From Syntrophaceae bacterium CG2_30_49_12 (GTDB lineage: Bacteria > Desulfobacterota > Syntrophia > Syntrophales > CG2-30-49-12): 17,070 nucleotides of DNA. The stretch spans positions 1 to 17,070 of the forward strand of contig MNZP01000113.1 of assembly GCA_001873675.1 (NCBI GenBank), written 5' to 3'. The notes under the pieces were generated by a model. The model was not told the DNA's origin. It saw nothing but the letters and a program-made list of their open reading frames with translations, and did no database searches. Numbering within the stretch: the first letter of the stretch is position 1; every line of letters begins with the position of its first letter. This document shows, piece by piece, positions 6,759 through 12,489 of the stretch. Made by a program: the position numbers and the translations under genes.

Positions 6759-7316
6759 ATGAAAGGTGAACCATCCAAAAGACACGATGTAATAATCGCC
6801 GGCATTGGCGGGACAGGATCAATGATAATAGGTCAGATACTCGCTGCCGCCGCTGTTTCCCGATACAATAACGTACTCTGGAACCCCAGCATGACCACGG
6901 CAAGGAGAGGGGCGCCTGCCGATTGCACAGTTATTCTTTCCGATACTGAAATCGCTTCCCCTCTGCTTTTCAGCGCTGATACCATAATCATAACCGAATC
7001 TTCCCGTTTAAAGGCTTTTGAGGGCAGGGTGTTGCCAGGGGGAATGATTATTTTGGAAACCAGCGGGGAAAACGAAGAGGTGGAAAGGGACGATGTCAGG
7101 GTGGTGGAAATCCCCGGTGTGGAAACCGCGGCCAGACTGGGCAATGCCCTGGCCAGAAATATGGTGCTCTTAGGGGCATACGTGGAGAAATTAGCTCCCC
7201 TCCCCGCCGCGCTGATAGAAGAAGAGATCGCCAGAAAATTTCCGGACAATGGTAAAATGCGGGAACTTAACCTGAATGCCTTCAGGGAGGGGATGAATAT
7301 TGCGAGAAGCGCCTGA
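6759..7316 (+). CDS. 2-oxoacid:ferredoxin oxidoreductase, gamma subunit
   Basis: A 185-residue subunit of the pyruvate/ketoisovalerate oxidoreductase gamma family, the domain that helps bind CoA. It has the N-terminal strand-loop VIIAGIGGTGSMIIGQILA (11-29, family GxGGQG), then PSMTTARRGAPADCTVILSDTEIASPL, corresponding to the family PxxxxExRGG...V-xISD-xI-xSP segment, and later LGNALARNMVLLGAYVEKL. GGTGS replaces the more usual GGQGV, and TTARRG replaces the more usual YGxExRGG, so it is a divergent member. Ribosome site GGAGG is 12 bases upstream. It is the last oxidoreductase gene; 87 bases with a weak hairpin separate it from the first acyl-CoA dehydrogenase. Confidence 0.88.
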   Translation: MKGEPSKRHDVIIAGIGGTGSMIIGQILAAAAVSRYNNVLWNPSMTTARRGAPADCTVILSDTEIASPLLFSADTIIITESSRLKAFEGRVLPGGMIILETSGENEEVERDDVRVVEIPGVETAARLGNALARNMVLLGAYVEKLAPLPAALIEEEIARKFPDNGKMRELNLNAFREGMNIARSA

Positions 7317-7330
7317 GGACGCCCTGCCCT

Positions 7331-7363
7331 GAATCTCACCGGTTTTACTGGTAATTCGGATTC
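7331..7363 (+). other. Weak interrupted hairpin in the gamma / acyl-CoA dehydrogenase spacer
   Basis: GAATC (7331-7335) pairs with GATTC (7359-7363), and ACCGG (7338-7342) with CTGGT (7348-7352) if one G-U pair is allowed. No T-tract follows, so it is not a convincing terminator. It could lower readthrough or mark a processing point. Confidence 0.25.
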
Positions 7364-7403
7364 CCCTCACATCTGGTTTAAGATACTCTGCAAAGGAGGA
7401 GAA

Positions 7404-8585
7404 ATGGATTTCGAGTTTACACCCGAACAGGAAGAGAAGAGAGAGGACTTTACAGCGTTTTGTAAAGAGGAGGCGAAGAGGGCCCCTGAGGGCTGGATAG
7501 GTGGCATGGCAGCCGAGGAAACGGACGAAGGATGGGCTTACCACCGTTCGGTAGTGGAAAAGGTGGCCGCAAAGGGTTGGTTATGTCTGCCCTGGCCAAA
7601 AGAATACGGGGGGCAGGGGCATGGCCCCATTGAACAGCTAATCTTCAGCGAGGTAGCGGCCTATTACAGGGTGCCCGCCATTCCCATGCATTTTATGACC
7701 GTGGCTGCCGGTATCCTGATGTATGGAAGTGAGGAACAGAAGAAGGAGTGGTTGCCGAAAATGGCCAGGGCCGAAATAAACTGGGCCGAAGGCTTGAGCG
7801 AACCCAATGCCGGTTCGGACCTTGCCGCCCTTACCACCACCGCCATAGCCGATGGTGATGATTACGTCATCAATGGGCAGAAGGTATGGACCAGCGGCGC
7901 TCATCGTGCCGACCATATCTTCATCCTCGCCAGGACAGACCCCAATCTTCCCAGGCACAAAGGCCTTACCTTTTTTGTTAACCGGATCGGTCCCGGGATT
8001 GAGTTTCGCCCTCTGATTTTCATGAATCGCAGCCATCTTTATAACGAAACCTTCATAGATGATTTTCGCGTCTCCAAAAGAAACATCATCGGAAAGCTAA
8101 ATCAGGGCTGGTATGTGATGATGGCGGGGAGAAACTTTGCCCGTGCCAACATCTCACTTGCCGCGGCGGGGAAACGGGATTTGGAAGACCTGATTGAGTA
8201 TTGTAAACAGACACAGGAAGGGGGAGAATTCCTGGCGAAAAAACCTTTGATCCGCCAGAGGCTTGCCGACTTTGTCATTGACTACGAGGCGGCCTTGAAG
8301 TTCGCCTATCACGTATGCTGGCTCCAGACCAAGGGAAAAGACGTGGCCGCCGAAGCCGCGGCCTGCGGTTATTATGCCAATGAGCTTAACCTGCGTCTCG
8401 CCAACACGGCCATGGAGATTATGGGACTCTATGGAACCCTGAAGGGAGGATCTAAATGGGCTCCCTTTTGCGGGAAGTTTCAGGAACTCAGCCAGTGGAG
8501 TTCCGGCTTTACCATCGCCGGGGGTACTACAGAGATAAGGAAGAACGTGATCGCCTGGACAGGGCTTGGGCTGCCACGGGACTAA
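7404..8585 (+). CDS. Acyl-CoA dehydrogenase, large-type subunit (PimC-like)
   Basis: A FAD-dependent acyl-CoA dehydrogenase that forms the 2,3-double bond of an acyl-CoA and passes electrons to ETF. The domains run in order: helical N-domain (1-125), beta domain with the FAD/substrate motif GLSEPNAGSDLAAL (130-143) and INGQKVWTSGAHRAD (156-170), and the C-terminal helical domain ending GFTIAGGTTEIRKN (368-381). The Glu used as base in medium-chain enzymes (Y-E-G-T) is replaced by Ala372. The alternative helix-G position (isovaleryl-CoA dehydrogenase type) reads RNFARA, also without Glu. The sequence resembles large subunits such as PimC of pimeloyl-CoA dehydrogenase, and a smaller partner follows directly. 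Together they likely form a mixed tetramer. The start has a near-perfect ribosome site (AAAGGAGGAG). Confidence 0.9.
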   Translation: MDFEFTPEQEEKREDFTAFCKEEAKRAPEGWIGGMAAEETDEGWAYHRSVVEKVAAKGWLCLPWPKEYGGQGHGPIEQLIFSEVAAYYRVPAIPMHFMTVAAGILMYGSEEQKKEWLPKMARAEINWAEGLSEPNAGSDLAALTTTAIADGDDYVINGQKVWTSGAHRADHIFILARTDPNLPRHKGLTFFVNRIGPGIEFRPLIFMNRSHLYNETFIDDFRVSKRNIIGKLNQGWYVMMAGRNFARANISLAAAGKRDLEDLIEYCKQTQEGGEFLAKKPLIRQRLADFVIDYEAALKFAYHVCWLQTKGKDVAAEAAACGYYANELNLRLANTAMEIMGLYGTLKGGSKWAPFCGKFQELSQWSSGFTIAGGTTEIRKNVIAWTGLGLPRD

Positions 8586-8594
8586 CAACCAAGC

Positions 8595-8711
8595 AGGTTC
8601 AAAGTTCCGGGGTTCACGGTTCAAGGTTAGAGTGATGAAATATGAAGGGCGCAAGCCAACCAACCGTGAACCGTGAACTATGAACCGTGAGCCTGACAAC
8701 CTGAGTAGTTA
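8595..8711. repeat. Dispersed intergenic repeat, copy B (between the two acyl-CoA dehydrogenases)
   Basis: The left arm GTTCACGGTTCAAGGTT (8612-8628) pairs with AACCGTGAACCGTGAAC (8662-8678) at 16 of 17 positions across a 33-base loop. A further TGAACCGTGA lies at 8681-8690. The outer ends AGGTT (8595) and AACCT (8698) also match. The right end carries ACCTGAGTAGTTA (8699-8711), the exact reverse complement of the box at 4702-4714. Confidence 0.7.
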
Positions 8712-8725
8712 TAATGGGGGGAAGT

Positions 8726-9856
8726 ATGAACCTTGATTTTACTGAAGAACAGGAAATATTAAGAAGAACAGCCCGTGACTTTCTGGCAAAAGAATTCCCG
8801 AAGACGCTGGTCAGGGAAATGGAAGAGGACGCCTCCGGCTTTCGCGCTGACATCTGGAAGAAGATGGCGGAATTGGGGTGGATGGGATTGATTGTCCCCG
8901 AAGACTACGACGGCATCGGCGGCGGTTTTATAGATTTGCTCGTTCTCCTCGAAGAGACGGGGCGGGCTTGCCTGGTTGCCCCGTTCTTTTCTACCACGAT
9001 CTGCACCTTTCCTCTCCTTGATGCGGGCAGTGAGGATCAGAAGAAGATATTCCTACCCAGGATAGCTGCCGGGGAAGAGATCTTCGCCCTGGCGTTGACC
9101 GAACCCACTGCCAGCTACGATGCCGCCGGCGTTACTACAAAGGCTACAGGAGAGAAAAAGGGTTATCTTATTAACGGCACTAAGCTCTTTGTTCACGATG
9201 CCCAGGCAGCCCACCATCTTCTCTGTGTCGCCAGGACCAACTTTCAGTCGCCTCCGGAGGAGGGTATCAGTTTATTCTTCGTGGATGCCGGCAGCCAGGG
9301 GTTAAAAGTTGTTTCTTTACCGACTATTGCCGATGACAAGCAGAATGAGGTTGTATTTGATAATGTCCTTGTCCCGGAGGGGAACATGATAGGAGAGTTG
9401 AACGGAGGCTGGCCGGTGGTAAGGAGGCTTCTTGAACGGGCATCGGTGGCAAAATGTGCGGAGATGATCGGCGGCGCCGATTGGGTGGTGGAAAACTGCA
9501 TTGCCTATGCAAAGGAAAGGGTACAGTTCGGTAAGCCTATCGGCAGCTTCGGCATTATTCAGCATTACCTCGCACAGATGTGGACCGAACTCGGCCATGC
9601 CAGGTGGCTTGTCTATTACGCAGGCTGGTTGTTAGACCGGGGACTACCATGCGCCAGAGAAGCAGCGACGGCAAAGGCGCGCATGAGCGAGGTATACAGG
9701 CACTGCACCCGCATGGGGGTTCAGATCCTCGGTGGTATCGGCACTACCAGAGAACACGATATGGGGCTTTATTATCGCCGCGCCAGACAGGCGCTACCCC
9801 TTTTCGGCTCGCCAGATTCCTGCCGGGAAAAGCTGGCTCATGAAATAGGGCTTTAA
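8726..9856 (+). CDS. Acyl-CoA dehydrogenase, small-type subunit (PimD-like)
   Basis: The second FAD-dependent acyl-CoA dehydrogenase. The start at 8726 (MNLDFTEEQE) is preferred over an ATG at 8714 because GGGGGGAAG between the two forms its ribosome site, giving 376 residues. Numbering from 8714, the N-domain spans 5-125, the FAD motif region is ALTEPTASYDAAG (127-139) and INGTKLFVHDA (153-163). The C-domain has ERVQFGKPIGSFGIIQHYLA (268-287) and the ending ILGGIGTTREHDMGLYYRRA (338-357). This ending (GGIG-x-T-x-EHD-x-x-LY-x-RRA) is typical of the partner subunits in two-gene acyl-CoA dehydrogenases. Glu241 in RRLLERASVA aligns by eye with the catalytic Glu of isovaleryl-CoA dehydrogenase (LDLERL). 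It is convergent with the acyltransferase gene, which ends 11 bases beyond its stop. Confidence 0.88.
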   Translation: MNLDFTEEQEILRRTARDFLAKEFPKTLVREMEEDASGFRADIWKKMAELGWMGLIVPEDYDGIGGGFIDLLVLLEETGRACLVAPFFSTTICTFPLLDAGSEDQKKIFLPRIAAGEEIFALALTEPTASYDAAGVTTKATGEKKGYLINGTKLFVHDAQAAHHLLCVARTNFQSPPEEGISLFFVDAGSQGLKVVSLPTIADDKQNEVVFDNVLVPEGNMIGELNGGWPVVRRLLERASVAKCAEMIGGADWVVENCIAYAKERVQFGKPIGSFGIIQHYLAQMWTELGHARWLVYYAGWLLDRGLPCAREAATAKARMSEVYRHCTRMGVQILGGIGTTREHDMGLYYRRARQALPLFGSPDSCREKLAHEIGL

Positions 9857-9867
9857 CTTTTATTTTT

Positions 9868-10758
9868 CTATTCGTCGGGGATTGCCATACGAAAACGGCG
9901 GTGTATCCACCACCAGAAAGATGGATCCCGCCGTATATAACCTTCTGTGATCTTGCTCAAGGCCTCGAGATTGTCCCTTATATCTTTTTCTTTATTCCCC
10001 GTAAGCTTCAACACGAATGGTTTCTCGATAATGATCTGATGGTTATTATTCTCTTTTCGGATGATAAACATGGGAAGGATGGCGGCGCCCGTTCTCATCG
10101 CCATGACTACCGGCCCACGAAAGGTGGGCAGCTTCTGGCCGAAAAAATCAACGGGTACACCTGCTTCTTCTGAGGGATTTTGATCTATCTGTAAAAATAA
10201 AATGCCTCCTTTCTTGAGCCAGGCAAGAGACATGGCAACACATCTATGTCCTGGATTGACAGGGATCGGTTCTATGCCCATCTTTCTCTGCATAACGGGA
10301 ATCATCGGGTTTAACGCCTTATTATGCATTCTGGCTGTAATAATCGCGAGTGGGTACCCATCCAATGCCAGTCTCTGGCAGATAATGGGGAAGTTCCCGT
10401 AATGGGCGCTCAGGGCAATAACACCCCTGTTTTGGGCAAAGCACTGCTTCAGGTTCTCTATGCCGACGATGGGAACCCTCTCTTTTGCCATATCGGGAAG
10501 GATGACAAAAAACTTGGGCACCTCCAGCATGTCTTTACTGATATTCCTCCAGCACTTTTTTAAAATTATTTCACATTCCTCTGCGCTTTTTTCCGGAAAG
10601 GCGATGCGTAAATTGGCCAGACCGATCTCTCTTCTCTGCCTCAAAAAACGGTACAACAGCGTTCCGATTAAATCGCCAGCCCGGCAGACAACGGGGAAGG
10701 GGAGATGTTTGAATATTACAAGTATTGCTTTGAGTAGTATCTCCTGATACCTTTTCAT
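9868..10758 (-). CDS. LpxL/HtrB-like lysophospholipid (lipid A) acyltransferase
   Basis: A 296-residue inner-membrane acyltransferase of the LpxL/LpxM (lauroyl/myristoyl) family. Members transfer an acyl chain from acyl-ACP to a lipid A precursor or another lipid. A hydrophobic N-terminal stretch (7-25) probably anchors it. The region REIGLANLRIAFPEKSAEE (43-61) matches the family's (A/L)-x-x-N-(L/I)-x-x-(A/C)-FP segment. The active-site loop is SAHYGNFP (117-124), followed by QIDQNPSEEAGVPVDFFGQKLPTFRGP, the family's D-Q-(x)n-FFG-x-x-x-x-x-x-GP pattern. The catalytic motif is normally H-x4-(D/E); here H119 is followed at the acidic position by Pro124. It ends SFWWWIHRRFR, the family WxHRR. 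Ribosome site AGGAG precedes the ATG. Lipid A versus another substrate is undecided. Confidence 0.85.
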   Translation of the reverse strand: MKRYQEILLKAILVIFKHLPFPVVCRAGDLIGTLLYRFLRQRREIGLANLRIAFPEKSAEECEIILKKCWRNISKDMLEVPKFFVILPDMAKERVPIVGIENLKQCFAQNRGVIALSAHYGNFPIICQRLALDGYPLAIITARMHNKALNPMIPVMQRKMGIEPIPVNPGHRCVAMSLAWLKKGGILFLQIDQNPSEEAGVPVDFFGQKLPTFRGPVVMAMRTGAAILPMFIIRKENNNHQIIIEKPFVLKLTGNKEKDIRDNLEALSKITEGYIRRDPSFWWWIHRRFRMAIPDE

Positions 10759-10859
10759 GCGAAAAATACCTTTCTCCTACCCTTCTTTCAATCATTACAT
10801 TATGCTCAATATCATCTTCGAAGTCAATATTCGTTAATCACTTCTCCATGATTCAGAGA

Positions 10860-12413
10860 TCAAGGTCTCTCCCACACAACCTTTCCGTCAAGGACGGTCA
10901 GCATTACCTTTATCTCTTTTATATCTTCCCGCTCCATCTGGAGGGGGTTGTCACTCAAGATGGCCAGATCGGCAAGCTTCCCGGGAGTGATAGTTCCTTT
11001 GATCGGATCGTCAAAGGAGGCGTAGGCGGCTTCTATGGTGTACATCTTCAGCGCCTCCACCGGCGAGACCCCCTCCCATGGTGCAAGGAACTGTCCCGTT
11101 TCTACCTTTCTGGTTACGGCGGCATAGATGCCCATTAAGGGGTTAAGGGGCACCACCGGAGAATCCGAGCTGGCCGCTATCCTCAGTCCTCGCCTCTGAA
11201 ATGATCTCAGGGGATATATCCAGCCCAGTTGGGCAGAGGGAACCGCCTCCATGTACCTCCCCCCCAGATAGTAAAGAAATGGCGGCTGGGTGACGATTAC
11301 TGCCCCGCTTTTCCCTACCTTATCCGGTAAACCGGGAGGGCAGATGGCGCAATGCTCCAGGCGGTGGCGATGATCCGACCGGGGAAACTTTTGCAGTATA
11401 AACTTAAGAGAGGTCAGCGCCGCTTCTAGCGTGTAGATATCGCTAACATGGAAGGCAAGCTGAAAACCGGCCTCATGTGCGGCAAGGGCGTAATAGTCCA
11501 GCTCTTTCTGGGGTGGATGGGGATGGCCTGTGCTCTCATCAAGGGCGATCTTCACCCCACCCAGACGTAGATGGTCATCACCCGTTCCCGTGGAGAGACC
11601 CATACCTTTAAACTCATCTATGCCATCGCAACCTATGAGCATAGAAATCCGCACGGGCAGTAGATCGCGCTCCTTAAGCCGCTGAAATATCTGCCAGTGC
11701 GCAAATCCGTTCGACCAGGTTGTATCCTGGAGGGATGTGATCCCGTAGGAGAGGTAATCCCGGCAGGCAAGTTTCACTCCTTCCGCCAGCTCCTCTTCGT
11801 CAAGAGGGGGAACCCCCTTCTCGACCAGTTCATTCCTCCCCACGATCAATCCGTCTGGTTCCCCTGTTTCCTGATCCCGGCCGATACGCCCCCCCTGCGG
11901 GTCCGGTGTCTGTCGGGTGATACCGATCAGCCGGAGGGCAAGACCGTTCAAGACGCATATACTGCCTGAGTAGTGGATCAGAATTACCGGGTGGTGAGGG
12001 GCAGCTCTGTCCAGCTCCCGGCGATCCGGGTGTCGCCTCTCTGCAAGATATGCTTCGTTATATTGAGCCGCCCTCACCCATTTCCCCACGGGGGTCTGTT
12101 CGGCGCGCCGGCGGATGCCCGTCTGGATTCCGGCGATGTCTTTTACCACGGAAGGCGAACAATTGACGTAGAGGAGGGTAGCGGCAAAGGAAAAGGGGTG
12201 GCAGTGGGCATCAATAAAGCCAGGAACCACCGTTCTGCCTTCACAGTCAATAAGCCTGGTTTCTGTCCCTCTGTATAACTTGAGGCAGTCCTTACCCCCA
12301 ACGCCGAGGATCCTGTTGCCCCCGATGGCAACCACTTCCGCGGTGGGTTGTCTCTGATCCAGGGTTATAACCTGCGTATTATACAGTAGCAGGTCTGCCG
12401 AAGCATGGGACAT
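10860..12413 (-). CDS. YtcJ-like metal-dependent amidohydrolase (Amidohydro_3)
   Basis: A 517-residue member of the amidohydrolase superfamily, YtcJ/Amidohydro_3 branch, of unknown substrate. The small beta domain at the N-terminus (ADLLLYNTQVITLD...GGNRILGVG) leads to VVPGFIDAHCHPF (62-74) with metal ligands H70 and H72. The barrel later has QLAFHVSD, HRHRLEHCAI and AASSDSPVVPLNPLMGIYAAV, giving the further His and Asp ligands. The C-terminal part is typical: GTITPGKLADLAILSDNPLQ. No signal peptide is seen, so it acts in the cytoplasm. The ribosome site is weak (AAGGGAAA). It lies between the acyltransferase (101 bases downstream) and mqnE-mqnA (76 bases upstream, filled by repeat C), so co-transcription is possible but not shown. 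Confidence 0.88.
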   Translation of the reverse strand: MSHASADLLLYNTQVITLDQRQPTAEVVAIGGNRILGVGGKDCLKLYRGTETRLIDCEGRTVVPGFIDAHCHPFSFAATLLYVNCSPSVVKDIAGIQTGIRRRAEQTPVGKWVRAAQYNEAYLAERRHPDRRELDRAAPHHPVILIHYSGSICVLNGLALRLIGITRQTPDPQGGRIGRDQETGEPDGLIVGRNELVEKGVPPLDEEELAEGVKLACRDYLSYGITSLQDTTWSNGFAHWQIFQRLKERDLLPVRISMLIGCDGIDEFKGMGLSTGTGDDHLRLGGVKIALDESTGHPHPPQKELDYYALAAHEAGFQLAFHVSDIYTLEAALTSLKFILQKFPRSDHRHRLEHCAICPPGLPDKVGKSGAVIVTQPPFLYYLGGRYMEAVPSAQLGWIYPLRSFQRRGLRIAASSDSPVVPLNPLMGIYAAVTRKVETGQFLAPWEGVSPVEALKMYTIEAAYASFDDPIKGTITPGKLADLAILSDNPLQMEREDIKEIKVMLTVLDGKVVWERP

Positions 12414-12424
12414 TTTCCCTTTTG

Positions 12425-12482
12425 AAGTGCCTAAAGTGCCTAAAGTGAACTAAAATTTTTTAATTTCCAACTTTAGGCACTT
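12425..12482. repeat. Dispersed intergenic repeat, copy C (inverted ACTTTAGGCACTT units)
   Basis: Two overlapping copies of AAGTGCCTAAAGT (12425-12437, 12434-12446) face one copy of its reverse complement ACTTTAGGCACTT (12470-12482) across a 23-base AT-rich loop, allowing a 13-bp perfect stem. The same unit occurs twice at 4821-4859. There is no T-run after the stem on the minus strand, so it is a poor terminator. Confidence 0.7.
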
Positions 12483-12489
12483 CCAACTT

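Noticed and set aside
11967..11976. CCTGAGTAGT, a 10-base match to the repeat box at 8699-8711
   Set aside because: It lies in the amidohydrolase gene coding HYSGS, the match is shorter, and no repeat body adjoins it. Taken as chance.
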